From: Pseudomonas umsongensis
GTDB lineage: Bacteria > Pseudomonadota > Gammaproteobacteria > Pseudomonadales > Pseudomonadaceae
Length of the DNA stretch: 64,000 bases
Direction of reading: 5' to 3'
Assembly (NCBI RefSeq): GCF_002236105.1
Contig: NZ_NIWU01000005.1
Location: 124,001 to 188,000 of the forward strand
The position numbers and the translations under genes are program-made. Position 1 is the stretch's first letter, and every line of letters starts with the position of its first letter. A model generated the notes under the pieces. That model had not been told where the DNA came from. It saw only the letters and a list, made by a program, of their open reading frames with translations, and searched no databases. Of this stretch, positions 54,262 to 63,935 are shown piece after piece.

Positions 54262-55743
54262 ATGGGTGCCTGGCTTAGCAATATCTCGCTGAAGTACAAA
54301 TTCTGGGCGGTGAACGCCGTCGCTTTCGTCACCACGCTACTGCTGGTGTTTTATGCCGTGCAGCTCGAACAACAAGCCCGCAGCCATGCCGCCCAGGAAT
54401 CGGCCCAGGCCCAGGCGCGATTGCTCGAAGCCTGGCCTGCCGGGCAGCCGCTGCCCAGGGCCGGGAACCTGCTGACCTTCGATCACGGCCAGGCACCGCG
54501 GCTGGACGGACAGCCGCTGCAGGCACTGGCCGATGCCACCGGCTGGGTCGAGTTCGACGCGCTGCCATATTTCGGTGACAACCCGCCGATCGGCGCCGAA
54601 GTCTTCACCCGCACGGACGGCCAGCGGGTCGCCTTGATTGCCCATGGTCCAAGCCTGGGCCAGGTGTTCAGCGAGCGTGTTGTCAATTATGCGCTGGCGG
54701 TGTTTATCCTGATGCTGGCAATGCTCGGTGCCTCACAGTTGTTGATTCGCTTTTTGCTCAGTCAACTCAATACCCTGAAAGACGTGATGCTCCACGTTGA
54801 AAAAACTGGCGACTTGTCGGCCCGTGTCCCGCTGACTTGCAGCGACGAAGTCGGGCAGATGGCCAACGCTTTCAACGCCATGCAGGCCGGTTACCAAGGC
54901 GTGGTCAGCACCGTCGCCAGCACCGTCCGACAACTGGACGAAGGTGCCGCACGCCTGGCATCGAACATGAATGAAGTGCGTCATGGCATGCTTGGCCAGC
55001 AGAGCGAAACCGATCAGGCGGCAACGGCCATCAATGAAATGACCGCCACCGTCTATCACATCGCCCAGCACGCCGGTGCCACCCGAGACCTTTCGCAATC
55101 TGCCGACACCTTGGCCGGCAGCGGGCAGGAAGTGGTCATGCGGGTACAGCGATCGATTGCCGGACTGTCTACCGGGGTGCAGCAGACCGCCGAGATGATC
55201 CAGCGCCTCGCCGAGGACAGCCAGAAGATCAACGGTGTGGTCAACGTAATTCACAGCATTGCCGAGCAGACCAATTTGCTGGCGCTGAACGCGGCAATCG
55301 AAGCGGCCCGGGCCGGCGAAATGGGCCGGGGGTTTGCGGTGGTCGCCGATGAAGTGCGCAACCTGGCCAAGCGCGTCCAAACCTCCACCGATGAAATCAC
55401 CGTGATGGTGTCCGCCTTGCAATCAGGTACTCGCGATGCGGTGGACTTCATGCAGGAGAGTTCATTCAAGGCCGATGAATGCGTACAGCAAGCCCAGGAG
55501 GCTGGGGCCGCGTTGGCGCAGATTACCGGGGCAGTGGCGCAGATGCGCGAAAGCAACACCCAGATTGCCGTGGCGGCCGAGCAACAAAGCCAGGTGGCCG
55601 AAGAGATGAACCGGGCGGTGGTGAGCATCCGCGATGTGACCGAAAATACGGTGCGCCAGACCGTCAGCTCGGCTACAACCAGTGATGAACTGGCGGTGTT
55701 GGCCGGCGAGTTGAGCACGGCGATCGGGCAGCTCAAGCTATAA
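54262..55743 (+). CDS. Methyl-accepting chemotaxis protein
   Basis: A 493-residue chemoreceptor. TM1 (about 12-34) and TM2 (about 140-163) enclose a short ~105-residue periplasmic domain, smaller than the usual Cache or 4HB sensors. A HAMP domain follows ([20 protein letters not shown]), then the coiled-coil signalling region with the hairpin tip [24 protein letters not shown]. The start MGAWLSN at 54262 is chosen over the upstream TTG frame. Ligand unknown; no CheR-binding C-terminal pentapeptide is seen. Confidence 0.9.
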   Translation: MGAWLSNISLKYKFWAVNAVAFVTTLLLVFYAVQLEQQARSHAAQESAQAQARLLEAWPAGQPLPRAGNLLTFDHGQAPRLDGQPLQALADATGWVEFDALPYFGDNPPIGAEVFTRTDGQRVALIAHGPSLGQVFSERVVNYALAVFILMLAMLGASQLLIRFLLSQLNTLKDVMLHVEKTGDLSARVPLTCSDEVGQMANAFNAMQAGYQGVVSTVASTVRQLDEGAARLASNMNEVRHGMLGQQSETDQAATAINEMTATVYHIAQHAGATRDLSQSADTLAGSGQEVVMRVQRSIAGLSTGVQQTAEMIQRLAEDSQKINGVVNVIHSIAEQTNLLALNAAIEAARAGEMGRGFAVVADEVRNLAKRVQTSTDEITVMVSALQSGTRDAVDFMQESSFKADECVQQAQEAGAALAQITGAVAQMRESNTQIAVAAEQQSQVAEEMNRAVVSIRDVTENTVRQTVSSATTSDELAVLAGELSTAIGQLKL

Positions 55744-55856
55744 CATCGAGGGTGGACATGACCCCTATCGCTTCGATAGCCAAGCTTGATTCGCCGCCCG
55801 CATCTACCGGGCCTATCCTTGATTCATGAGTTCAACAAGGATCGAGGATAAGCATC

Positions 55857-56222
55857 ATGGGTAAACGTCACCCCAACCTTCCCGCCTGGCAATGGCGTGC
55901 GTACCCGAACAATCACCAACACCCGACCAACCTAGTGTTGCACCTGATTGCCGTGCCACTGTTCATTGTCGCCTTCCTGCTGATCGCCTGCGGGGTATTC
56001 GGCCTGAACCTGGCGAATTTCGCCATCGGCGTCATCGGTGTGATTGCCGCCTTGGGTCTGCAACGTCACGGCCATACCCTGGAGGCGCAAGCCTCCGAGC
56101 CATTCAGTGATCGCAAAGATGCGGTTTCACGCTTGCTGGTCGAGCAGTTCCTGACCTTCCCGCGATACGTCCTCAGCGGCGGCTGGTGGCGCGCCTGGTG
56201 CGAGCGCCACCGTCGTCATTGA
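55857..56222 (+). CDS. Small membrane protein, possibly Mpo1/DUF962-like
   Basis: A 121-residue protein (MGKRHPNLPAWQWRAYPNNH ...) with two hydrophobic helices (LVLHLIAVPLFIVAFLLIAC and IGVIGVIAALGLQRH) and conserved His residues (HQHPTN, LQRHGHTLE). The His/Asn pattern resembles DUF962/Mpo1-type membrane dioxygenases, but similarity is short. It abuts the convergent thioesterase gene (one base apart). Confidence 0.6.
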   Translation: MGKRHPNLPAWQWRAYPNNHQHPTNLVLHLIAVPLFIVAFLLIACGVFGLNLANFAIGVIGVIAALGLQRHGHTLEAQASEPFSDRKDAVSRLLVEQFLTFPRYVLSGGWWRAWCERHRRH

Positions 56223-57020
56223 TCAGCCGAACACCGTCACCGTCTGCCGGCTCATGGCAATCAACCGCCCCTCCACATCCCACAGCTTCGCCGCGGCATG
56301 GCCGTAGCCGTCGGCGGCATGCTCGGTTTCAACCAGGTATTTGCACCAGTCCAGGGTGCTTAGTGCCAGCAATGGCTGGACGAATTCGATGGTCCAGGTC
56401 AGCGTGCTGCCCATCGCCGGCTTCTTCAGAAACGGCATCAGGGCCGGTGGCCAGGCATCCACCAGCGCCAGGATGTGCGCTTCGGTGACCGACTCCTCCT
56501 TCACATCACCCCGCAAGCGCACCCAGCCGCCCATTTGACGCGATGTATTGCCGCTGAATGGCAACCCGCCAACACTCCAGCGCATTGCCAGGTGCTGCAT
56601 GAATTGCGGGAGCACGCCCTCGATGAAAGGCAGTTCCTGACAGTCGTCCCAATGCTTCATCTCTGGCGCCGGCAACGCTTGCACCGCCACTTCCGATGGA
56701 CGCGAGGCGCCGAAGCTGCCCTGAACCAGCGTGACGACCTGCCCCCTCTGCATCGCGCGGCCCAACACCTGGCTGACCGCCTTGCCCTCGCGCAATACAT
56801 CAACTTCAAAACTGACCGGCACGTCGGGTTCGACCGGGCCGACAAAGGTGATTGCCAGTGAGCGTACCGGCCGGTCCGCTGGCACCTTGGCGCGCATGGC
56901 TTCGTACTGCAAGGCAGCCACCAGGCCGCCGAAACTGGCTCGGCCTTGCGCCCATCCGGGCGGGATCGACAGTTCCAGTGGTTGACGGCGAACAGCGTCG
57001 AGCAAATCGCAAAAGCGCAT
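56223..57020 (-). CDS. Acyl-CoA thioesterase-like protein (TesB-type double hotdog)
   Basis: A 265-residue protein with an N-terminal WAQGRASFGGLVAALQYEAM and VRSLAITFVGPVEPDVPVSFE segment, typical of 4HBT_3/TesB double-hotdog thioesterases, and a second hotdog near MGSTLTWTIEFVQPL. It should hydrolyse medium- or long-chain acyl-CoA. No membrane segment. Cytoplasmic role in acyl-CoA turnover is consistent with the beta-oxidation and PHB genes in the window, though the link is inferred. Confidence 0.78.
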   Translation of the reverse strand: MRFCDLLDAVRRQPLELSIPPGWAQGRASFGGLVAALQYEAMRAKVPADRPVRSLAITFVGPVEPDVPVSFEVDVLREGKAVSQVLGRAMQRGQVVTLVQGSFGASRPSEVAVQALPAPEMKHWDDCQELPFIEGVLPQFMQHLAMRWSVGGLPFSGNTSRQMGGWVRLRGDVKEESVTEAHILALVDAWPPALMPFLKKPAMGSTLTWTIEFVQPLLALSTLDWCKYLVETEHAADGYGHAAAKLWDVEGRLIAMSRQTVTVFG

Positions 57021-57124
57021 GAAGACCTCAAGGCAGGAAACGGATGAAGGAATCTTAACCAGCTCACTGGGGCTGTACAGTGCCTATTCCGGTCAAATTG
57101 ACTGACAGATAAGCCGCCTGCGCC

Positions 57125-57206
57125 TGTGTAGGAGCTGCCGCAGGCTGCGATCTTTTGATTTTAAAAACAAAGATCAAAAGATCGCAGCCTGCGGCAGCTC
57201 CTACAG
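57125..57206. repeat. Inverted repeat of the GTAGGAGCTGCC...TTTTGATC family
   Basis: TGTAGGAGCTGCCGCAGGCT and complementary arm around an AT-rich centre (TTTTAAAAACAAA), same orientation as the 7.24 kb copy; between the divergently facing ends of the thioesterase and CHAD genes. Confidence 0.88.
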
Positions 57207-57220
57207 GGGTCGTGGTGGGT

Positions 57221-57979
57221 TCAGGATTTGAAACAGGCCTTGCTGAGTTTTTCCAGCACCCGGTCGGCACGCTGTTCGGCCTTGGCCATGGTGGCTTGCC
57301 AAACGGCGACACAAGGCTGCAAATCCGCTTCCTGCTCGGCCATCGCCAGCCATTGCACACAGTCGTGCCAGTCCCCCAAGGCCCCTTGGGCAGATTTCAG
57401 TCGGGGCATGGCGGCCTTGGGCAGGCGATCCAGTTCGGGGTAAGCGTCGATGCCATAACGTACGCGCTTGATCAGCAAGCGCAAACGATGGCGGTCATGG
57501 GCCGGATCGTGCAAGGCGGTGTCGAGTTTCTTCCACTGTTTGCCCAGGCGTTTTTCGATGCGCTTGTCCAGCCCCTTGAGCAAACCCTGGCGCTGGGCAG
57601 CGCGCAGGAATCGCGGAAAGGCATCGAGGATCAACAGCAGCTGCTTAAACTCCGTACTGGTCGCCACCGCAGGATAAGCCTTGGCCATTTGCACCATGCG
57701 CCGCTGCGCGGCTTGCACTTGATCGTTTTCGAGCAAGTAGGCAGCCAACACCTCACGATCACGCAATGGCGTGGTCAAGTCGCCAACTTCGGACGCCGCC
57801 GCTTCCAGCTGCTCGACTCCGGGCAACCCGCGCAACGGCCGCAGCAGGCTGCGCAACCGGCGCACCGTGGTACGCAACTCGTGCAATGCCTCAGGATCGG
57901 TGTGGGCACTCAAGCGTGCCTGACAGGCCAATAGACGAATTTCCAAGCCTAAGACCCGGGCCACCAACCTATCGATCAT
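57221..57979 (-). CDS. CHAD-domain protein (polyphosphate-binding)
   Basis: A 252-residue, almost all-helical, strongly basic protein with repeated conserved His/Arg positions (HELRTTVRRLRSLLRP, HDPAHDRHRLRLLIKRVRYG, LGDWHDCVQWL), the CHAD signature. CHAD proteins bind inorganic polyphosphate and associate with PHA or polyP granules; no CYTH domain is fused. It could link storage polymers in this organism, but that is inference. Confidence 0.85.
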   Translation of the reverse strand: MIDRLVARVLGLEIRLLACQARLSAHTDPEALHELRTTVRRLRSLLRPLRGLPGVEQLEAAASEVGDLTTPLRDREVLAAYLLENDQVQAAQRRMVQMAKAYPAVATSTEFKQLLLILDAFPRFLRAAQRQGLLKGLDKRIEKRLGKQWKKLDTALHDPAHDRHRLRLLIKRVRYGIDAYPELDRLPKAAMPRLKSAQGALGDWHDCVQWLAMAEQEADLQPCVAVWQATMAKAEQRADRVLEKLSKACFKS

Positions 57980-57996
57980 GGTTTACTCCGTAAACG

Positions 57997-58058
57997 GCTG
58001 TAAGCTGCAAGCTGCAAGCGAACCGACTTGTGGCTTGCAGCTTATAACTTATAGCTGC
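57997..58058. repeat. AGCTGCAAGC-type inverted repeat
   Basis: Tandem AAGCTGCAAGCTGCAAGC and, 12 bp on, GGCTTGCAGCTTATAACTTA face each other; a different short-repeat family from the REPs, seen once here, between the lipoprotein and CHAD genes. Confidence 0.6.
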
Positions 58059-58066
58059 TTTCCAGC

Positions 58067-58345
58067 CTATCTCCCCGCGCGCGACTCACGAATATAGAAA
58101 CGCGCCTTTTCGGCCTTCTTCGCGCATCCCTCGAAGCCTTCGAATTGTTGCTGGGTCTTGGCTGCGGTCAGCAGCGATAAAGCCTTGGAGTAGCTGACGG
58201 TTCCGGCGAAACCTTCGGCCTTTGCCAGGTCCAACTCACGCCAGGCGGCATCGAGCTGGCTGCCGCAGCTGTCGCGATAAGCGGTTTTGCCGGCACAACC
58301 GGCCAGCGCCAGGGCAATCAGTGGCACACAGATCCAGGCTTTCAT
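58067..58345 (-). CDS. Small lipoprotein
   Basis: A 92-residue protein with a lipobox LAGC (Cys17) after a hydrophobic signal (MKAWICVPLIALALAGC). The mature part is helical and has a conserved Cys pair (DSCGSQLDAAW, GFEGCAKKAEKARFYIRESR). It is probably outer-membrane-anchored and may contact the envelope. I do not recognise the family. Confidence 0.75.
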   Translation of the reverse strand: MKAWICVPLIALALAGCAGKTAYRDSCGSQLDAAWRELDLAKAEGFAGTVSYSKALSLLTAAKTQQQFEGFEGCAKKAEKARFYIRESRAGR

Positions 58346-58563
58346 TTCTTACACCTCTAAAATAGGTAAACAGTCATGCAGGTAGGACGGTCTGGCGGAC
58401 AAAAAGTGCCGTCCGTCGGCAACGTTAACCCAACGGGGAGAGAATACCCATCCGCCGCCATGGAGTGTCGAAAAAACGACCCATTCACGCGGCCGAACGA
58501 CCTGTCGATTGAAGCGCCCCCCTCGTTGGGTGCATTGTTGAACGATTCAAACGAGGGCGATCA

Positions 58564-59604
58564 ATGAAAAAGCGTGTCGCACTGGTGTTGGGCTCGGGTG
58601 GAGCCCGGGGCTATGCCCATATAGGCGTCATCCAGGAAATTGAACGGCGAGGCTACGATATCGCCTGTATCGCCGGTTGCTCCATGGGCGCGGTGGTTGG
58701 CGGGATCTACGCCGCTGGCAAACTCGATGATTATCGGGACTGGATCGAGAGCCTGGATTACCTCGACGTACTGCGCCTGGTGGACGTCAGTTTTCGCCTC
58801 GGGGCCATCCGCGGGGAAAAGGTCTTCGGGCAAATCCGCAAGATCGTTGGCGAAATCAATATCGAAGACCTGCGCATCCCCTATACCGCAGTGGCCACCG
58901 ACCTGACCAACCAGCAGGAAATCTGGTTCCAGGAGGGCTGCCTGCACCAGGCCATGCGTGCCTCGGCGGCGATTCCCAGTCTGTTTACCCCGGTGATGCA
59001 GGGCAATCGCATGCTGGTCGATGGCGGTATCCTCAACCCCTTGCCGATCGTGCCGGTGGTGTCGAGCCATTGCGATCTGATCATCGCGGTCAACCTCAAC
59101 TCCACCAACCAGCGTCACTACCAGTTACCGGTGATCCAGCGCCCAGCTGCCTTCAAGACCCGCTTTGACAGCCTGATCAGTTCCCTGGGCTCGAAGTTGC
59201 CGTTCCGGCGCAAGCAGGCCGAACAATTGCTGCTGCTGGAGAAGGAAGCGTTGATGGCCGAAGCGGCAGAGATCAACCCCTGGGTCGAGTCGGCCGAACC
59301 TGAAGCCCAGCAACCCGCGGCCGCGCCTGAACGGGACGGTGCGCCGAAGTCCGCCACCGGGTCGTTCATCATCGACAACGTGGGGCCGGCGTCCCTGCTG
59401 GATTTGATCAACCAGAGTTTCGAGGTCATGCAGACCTCCTTGGCGCAATACAAGATTGCCGGGTATCCGCCGGACATCCTGATCAACGTGCCGAAGCGGG
59501 TGTGCCGGTTTTTCGAGTTCTACAAGGCGCCGGAGTTGATCGCGCTGGGACGCGAGATTGCGCGCGATACGCTGGATCGGTATGAGAGTGAGCGAGATTC
59601 CTGA
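58564..59604 (+). CDS. Patatin-like phospholipase (RssA-type)
   Basis: A 346-residue patatin-like protein. The oxyanion segment GSGGARGYAHIG lies at 10-21, the nucleophile is Ser40 in GCSMGAVVGG, and the DGG motif (LVDGGILNPLP) near 154 supplies the catalytic Asp. The C-terminal extension beyond ~230 is variable. It is a cytoplasmic serine lipase of unknown specificity. Confidence 0.85.
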   Translation: MKKRVALVLGSGGARGYAHIGVIQEIERRGYDIACIAGCSMGAVVGGIYAAGKLDDYRDWIESLDYLDVLRLVDVSFRLGAIRGEKVFGQIRKIVGEINIEDLRIPYTAVATDLTNQQEIWFQEGCLHQAMRASAAIPSLFTPVMQGNRMLVDGGILNPLPIVPVVSSHCDLIIAVNLNSTNQRHYQLPVIQRPAAFKTRFDSLISSLGSKLPFRRKQAEQLLLLEKEALMAEAAEINPWVESAEPEAQQPAAAPERDGAPKSATGSFIIDNVGPASLLDLINQSFEVMQTSLAQYKIAGYPPDILINVPKRVCRFFEFYKAPELIALGREIARDTLDRYESERDS

Positions 59605-59608
59605 AACA

Positions 59609-59723
59609 ACGATCGTTCCCACGCTCTGCGTGGGAATGCATCCTGTGACGCTCCGCGTCACGAACTCAATAGCGGACGCGGAGCGTCCATGACGGCGTTC
59701 CCACGCAGAGCGTGGGAACGATC
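59609..59723. repeat. CGTTCCCACGC-type inverted repeat
   Basis: Outer arms CGATCGTTCCCACGCTCTGC and GCAGAGCGTGGGAACGATC enclose an inner inverted pair (GACGCTCCGCGTC / GGACGCGGAGCGTCC). A further repeat family. It reaches the stop codon of kdpE. Confidence 0.85.
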
Positions 59724-60411
59724 ATGAATCGAGTAACCGATACCCCACCCCCGCCTCGGTCACGATGAACCGCGGTTGCATCGGGTCGTCCGCCAGTTTC
59801 TGGCGCAGGTGCCCCACCACGATCCGCAAGTAATGCGTGTCTTCAGTATGGGTCGGCCCCCAGATGTCCTTGAGCAGTTGTTGCTGGGTGATGACTCGTC
59901 CGGGATGCCGTGCCAGTTGCGCCAGCACTGCGTATTCCTTGCGGGTCAGCGCGACTTCGCTACCATCGAGCGATACCCGCCGATAGGCCAGGTCCACCGT
60001 CAGCGGGCCGAAGGCCAGTGCCGCTTGCTGGGCCTCGCCCACCGGCGCCTGGCGTAATAGCGCTCGAATTCGCGCCAGGAATTCCTGGATGCCAAAGGGC
60101 TTGGTCACGTAGTCATTGGCACCGCCATCCAGCGCCTCGACTTTCTGCCCTTCACCGGCACGCACCGAGAGCACCAGCACCGGCACTGTCGACCACTCGC
60201 GAAACTCACGCAGTACCTGCTGGCCGTCCATGTCCGGCAGGCCGAGGTCGAGCACCAGCAAGTCCGGTTTGTTCAACGCCGCTTGCGCCAGGCCTTCGGT
60301 GCCGGTACCGGCCTCCAGCACCTTGTAGCCCTGTGAAGCGAGGCTGATGCGCAGGAATTTACGGATTTGCGGTTCGTCATCGATGACCAGGATGGTCGCG
60401 GTCTGGTTCAT
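59722..60411 (-). CDS. kdpE: Response regulator KdpE
   Basis: A 229-residue OmpR-family regulator. The receiver domain has the acidic pair DD at 11-12, phospho-acceptor Asp55 ([13 protein letters not shown]) and Lys in NDYVTKPFG. The C-terminal winged helix includes [20 protein letters not shown]. It activates kdpFABC at low potassium or high osmolarity. Its stop codon overlaps a repeat at 59.7 kb. The kdpD stop is 48 bp upstream. Confidence 0.95.
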   Translation of the reverse strand: MNQTATILVIDDEPQIRKFLRISLASQGYKVLEAGTGTEGLAQAALNKPDLLVLDLGLPDMDGQQVLREFREWSTVPVLVLSVRAGEGQKVEALDGGANDYVTKPFGIQEFLARIRALLRQAPVGEAQQAALAFGPLTVDLAYRRVSLDGSEVALTRKEYAVLAQLARHPGRVITQQQLLKDIWGPTHTEDTHYLRIVVGHLRQKLADDPMQPRFIVTEAGVGYRLLDS

Positions 60412-60459
60412 GGATTCACATCAACACAAAGTAGTGGCAAGAGAGTAACGCAAGCACGA

Positions 60460-63111
60460 TCAGGCTTCACTCTCAAAACCCGGCTGCGCCTGCAAAGGCA
60501 AGTGCAAGGTGATGCAGGTGCCGCGCCCTTCAATACCGTCGGCCACGCTGATCCGCCCGCCATGGGCACCGACCATGCCCTGACAGATCGCCAACCCCAG
60601 CCCCGTGCCCTGCCCACCACGGTCGCCGCGAGCGGCGGTGTAGAACATGTCGAAAATCTTCTCCCGCTCCGCTTCCGGAATCCCCGGCCCTTCGTCGCTT
60701 ACCGAGAAAAACAGCTCCGTGTCATCGGCCCCCGCGCGCACGTGCAGGCGCCCGTGGGACGGCGAGAAACGCGCAGCGTTTTCCATCACGTTGACCAGGG
60801 CCTGCTCGATCAGCGCCGCGTGGACGAATAACAGCGGCAGTTGCGCCGGCACTTCGGTGGTGACCTGCAACGGGGCCAATACCGCGCGAAGGCGATTGAG
60901 CGCACTGCCGACAATGTCTGCCGGCGATACCCAGTCCCGTGCCAGCTTCAATGCCCCGTGACCGAGGCGGGTCATGTCCAGCAGGTTTTGAATGTAGCGA
61001 TCGAGGCGTTCGGCTTCGTCGCGGGTGCCTTCCAGCAACTCACGGCGATCCTCCAGGGGAATGGCCTCACCGAGGGCCAGCAGACTATCGATACTGCCGC
61101 GCATGGAGGTCAGCGGGGTACGCAAATCATGAGACACCGAGGCCAGCAAGGCACTGCGCAATTGTTCGGTTTCGCCGTGCAGCCGCGCGGCTTCCAGGTC
61201 ATCGGCCAGTTGTGCTCGGGCCAGCGCCTGGGCCAACGGCTGGCTCAACGCGGTCAACAAACGCCGACGCTGGCCGCTCAAGGCCTGGTCTTCTTTGGCA
61301 CACACACCGAGCAGCGCCAGCGGCCCCTCCTCCACTGACAATGGCCACCACCACCAACGACCGAACGGCAAGGTCCCGGTGCCCGCGCCCGCCGGCTGGT
61401 CGTGCTGCCACGCCCAATCGGCGGCGGCGCGTTCGGCTTCGGTGAACTCCAGCGGGCCACCGATCTCGACTTTCCAGCCGCTCTGGCCGTCGCGATTGAG
61501 CAGGCACAGTTGCAGGTCGCTCCAGCCGCTGAGGTGCTGGGCCGCCGCGTTGACCACGGCCTGACGATCGGTGGCAGCGGTGAGTTTGCGCGACAGATCG
61601 AGCAGTTCGCTGGTCTCTTCCTGGGTATCACGCAGGGCCTGCAATTGCCGGCGCTGGCGTGCAGCAAGGTTGCCGGTGAGCGCCGCCATCAGCAGGAAAA
61701 ACAGCAAGGTCAGCACGTCTTCTTCGCGCTGGATGCTGAAGGAAAAATTCGGCGGAATGAACAAAAAATCGTAGGTCAGGAACGACAACGCCGCACAGGC
61801 CAGGGCCGGGCCAAGACTGCTGCGCACCGCTACCAGCAACACCGCGGCGAGAAACACCAGCGAGATGTTCGGCAACGGCAGCACACTGGCCACTGCCCAG
61901 GCCAGGGCAGTGGCCAACAGCGTCGCGACCACGGCCAGGGCGTAGTCGAACCATACCGGTGCCTGCATCGAACGCTGCCTTGGTTGATGCTGTTGCTGCT
62001 CGGTGTCGAGCACGTTGATTTCCAGCCCACGGGCATTACGCAGCAGTCGCGCCGCCAGGCCGCCTCCGAACAATCGACGACGCAGGCGCGGCCGCGACTG
62101 GCCGACCAGCACCAGGCTGGCGCGGCGTTCAGCGGCGTGCTGGATCAGGGTTTTGGCGACCTCGCCGGCCCGCAGCAGCACTACTTCACCGCCCAGGCGT
62201 TCGGCCAGTTGCTGGGCACTTTGCAGACGCAGCCGCGACTGCTCGTCACGCACGCGGCCATTATCCACATGCACCAGGCTCCACGGCAGATGCCGACGCT
62301 GGGCGACGCGGCTGGCGTGACGCACCAGGCGCTCGGCCTGGGCATCGCCATCGACGCCGACCAACAAGCGACCGCGCACCGTCGGCGCCGCTTGCCCCAT
62401 CTGGCGATAGCCCTGGGTCAGGTCGTTATCGACCTGGGCCGCCGCGGTTTGCATGGCCAGCTCACGCAGCGCCGTGAGGTTGGTCTGGGAGAAATACGCA
62501 TCGATGGCGGCCCTCGCCTGCTCGGGCACGTAGACCTTGCCGTCGCGCAAACGCTCGAGCAATTCGCGCGGTGGCAAATCGATCAGCAGCAGTTCGTACG
62601 CTTCCTGCAATACCCAGTCGGGCAGGGTTTCGCGCACCTGCACGCCCGTGATACCACGCACTTGGTCATTCAGGCTTTCCAGGTGCTGGACGTTGACCGT
62701 GGTGTACACGTCGATGCCAGCGGCGAGCAGTTCCTGGATGTCCTGCCAGCGTTTTTCGTGACGGCTGCCGGGGGCGTTGGTGTGGGCCAGTTCATCCACC
62801 AGCACCAGCCTGGGCTTGGCTGCAAGCAGACCGTCGAGGTCCATCTCCTCGAGCTCAACGCCACGGTATAACGAGCGCACCAATGGCATTTGCGGCAATC
62901 CGCTGAGCAACGCTTCGGTCTCGAAACGGCCGTGGGTTTCGACCACTCCGGCAATGACTTTCACGCCTTGGCGCAATTGGGTGTGGGCCGCTTGCAACAT
63001 GGCGTAGGTCTTGCCGACGCCGGGGGCGGCGCCGAGGAATACCTTGAGCCGGCCACGGCCATCACGGGGCAGGTTTGCTAATAGCGCGTCGGCGCGGCCG
63101 GAGTCGCTCAT
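60460..63111 (-). CDS. kdpD: Sensor histidine kinase KdpD
   Basis: An 883-residue kinase. The N-terminal KdpD domain has a Walker A motif (GAAPGVGKTYA, residues 27-37), followed by a universal-stress-protein-like domain (~250-370), DUF4118 with four TM helices (~390-490), a GAF domain, and a kinase core with the phosphorylated His near residue 661 (SVSHDLRTPLTS). The N box NVMENAARFSP and G box GTGLGLAICQG are intact. It senses K+ and turgor and phosphorylates KdpE. Confidence 0.96.
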   Translation of the reverse strand: MSDSGRADALLANLPRDGRGRLKVFLGAAPGVGKTYAMLQAAHTQLRQGVKVIAGVVETHGRFETEALLSGLPQMPLVRSLYRGVELEEMDLDGLLAAKPRLVLVDELAHTNAPGSRHEKRWQDIQELLAAGIDVYTTVNVQHLESLNDQVRGITGVQVRETLPDWVLQEAYELLLIDLPPRELLERLRDGKVYVPEQARAAIDAYFSQTNLTALRELAMQTAAAQVDNDLTQGYRQMGQAAPTVRGRLLVGVDGDAQAERLVRHASRVAQRRHLPWSLVHVDNGRVRDEQSRLRLQSAQQLAERLGGEVVLLRAGEVAKTLIQHAAERRASLVLVGQSRPRLRRRLFGGGLAARLLRNARGLEINVLDTEQQQHQPRQRSMQAPVWFDYALAVVATLLATALAWAVASVLPLPNISLVFLAAVLLVAVRSSLGPALACAALSFLTYDFLFIPPNFSFSIQREEDVLTLLFFLLMAALTGNLAARQRRQLQALRDTQEETSELLDLSRKLTAATDRQAVVNAAAQHLSGWSDLQLCLLNRDGQSGWKVEIGGPLEFTEAERAAADWAWQHDQPAGAGTGTLPFGRWWWWPLSVEEGPLALLGVCAKEDQALSGQRRRLLTALSQPLAQALARAQLADDLEAARLHGETEQLRSALLASVSHDLRTPLTSMRGSIDSLLALGEAIPLEDRRELLEGTRDEAERLDRYIQNLLDMTRLGHGALKLARDWVSPADIVGSALNRLRAVLAPLQVTTEVPAQLPLLFVHAALIEQALVNVMENAARFSPSHGRLHVRAGADDTELFFSVSDEGPGIPEAEREKIFDMFYTAARGDRGGQGTGLGLAICQGMVGAHGGRISVADGIEGRGTCITLHLPLQAQPGFESEA

Positions 63112-63159
63112 GCTTTCAGTTCTCTTTATTCAGGTATTCATGTGGTGCCTGGGAGGCCG

Positions 63160-63227
63160 TCTTCGCGAGCAGGCTCGCTCCCACATTTGGAATGCATTCT
63201 CCTGTGGGAGCGAGCCTGCTCGCGAAT
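63160..63227. repeat. REP doublet, GTGGGAGCGAGCCTGCTCGCGAA type
   Basis: CTTCGCGAGCAGGCTCGCTC and its complement flank ~25 bp, between kdpC and kdpD within the operon. Confidence 0.88.
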
Positions 63228-63241
63228 GGCGTCACCGCCGA

Positions 63242-63787
63242 CTACAGTTTTTCCAGCGCCAGATTCAACTCAAGCACATTCACGACCGCTGGGCCTACCA
63301 ATGGCTGTTCGGTGTGGGCGTCCAGCAGTTGCTGGAGCGACGCAACCGGCAGGTTGCGCGCCGCCGCAACACGCGCCAGTTGATAGGCAATCGCGGCCGG
63401 TGGCAAGTGCGGATCGAGACCGCTGCCAGAGGTGGTGACCAGCGCCAGCGGCACCGGCCCCTGCCCTGGCACCAGCAGCTTGTTGGCGTCGTCGATCACC
63501 CGAGTGGCCAGGGCCGGGTTGCTTGGCGACAGGTTGCTGGCGCTGCTCGATACGGTGGCAAAGGCACCCACCGATGGCCGCGGGTGGAACCAGGCGTCGC
63601 CGACGAAATCCTGGGCAATCAGCGATGAGCCGCGAACCTTGCCGTCGGCATCGCGCACCAGGCTGCCATTGGCCTGATCCGGGAAGGCGACCTGGGCCAC
63701 GCCGGTGACCACCAGGGGATAGGCGACACCGGTGATAAGGGTCATCAAAACCAGCAGGCTCAGGGCCGGGCGTATCATTGTGGACAT
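63242..63787 (-). CDS. kdpC: Potassium-transporting ATPase subunit KdpC
   Basis: A 181-residue KdpC with the N-terminal membrane helix ([23 protein letters not shown]) and the conserved [20 protein letters not shown] and [18 protein letters not shown] segments. The start MSTMIRP at 63787 follows GAGGAG with correct spacing; a longer frame ([10 protein letters not shown]) reaches 63814. KdpC is the periplasmic-facing subunit linking KdpA and KdpB. The KdpB gene lies directly upstream. Confidence 0.94.
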   Translation of the reverse strand: MSTMIRPALSLLVLMTLITGVAYPLVVTGVAQVAFPDQANGSLVRDADGKVRGSSLIAQDFVGDAWFHPRPSVGAFATVSSSASNLSPSNPALATRVIDDANKLLVPGQGPVPLALVTTSGSGLDPHLPPAAIAYQLARVAAARNLPVASLQQLLDAHTEQPLVGPAVVNVLELNLALEKL

Positions 63788-63848
63788 TTCAAACTCCTCG
63801 AATTCGGTGAACAAGTACCGCGTTCAGTCAGGTACAACGTGTCGTCTT

Positions 63849-63916
63849 TTTCGCGAGCAGGCTCGCTCCCACAAGGAAACGAGGTGCCTTTGTGGGAGCG
63901 AGCCTGCTCGCGAAGG
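63849..63916. repeat. REP doublet, GTGGGAGC type
   Basis: TTCGCGAGCAGGCTCGCTCC and complement flank ~25 bp, between kdpB and kdpC. Almost identical in arms to the copy at 63.16 kb. Confidence 0.88.
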
Positions 63917-63935
63917 CGGTACGCCTGACACACGG

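Noticed and set aside
58376-58567. A 63-codon frame overlapping the patatin start by four bases
   Set aside because: The overlap would suggest coupling, but no Shine-Dalgarno or recognisable protein pattern supports it, and it contains restless low-hydrophobicity sequence.
61402-62871. A 489-codon frame antisense to kdpD
   Set aside because: Lies wholly within kdpD and lacks any domain or start signal.
2053-63916. REP arrays as a CRISPR
   Set aside because: The repeats are palindromic, scattered between genes, irregularly spaced, and there are no cas genes.
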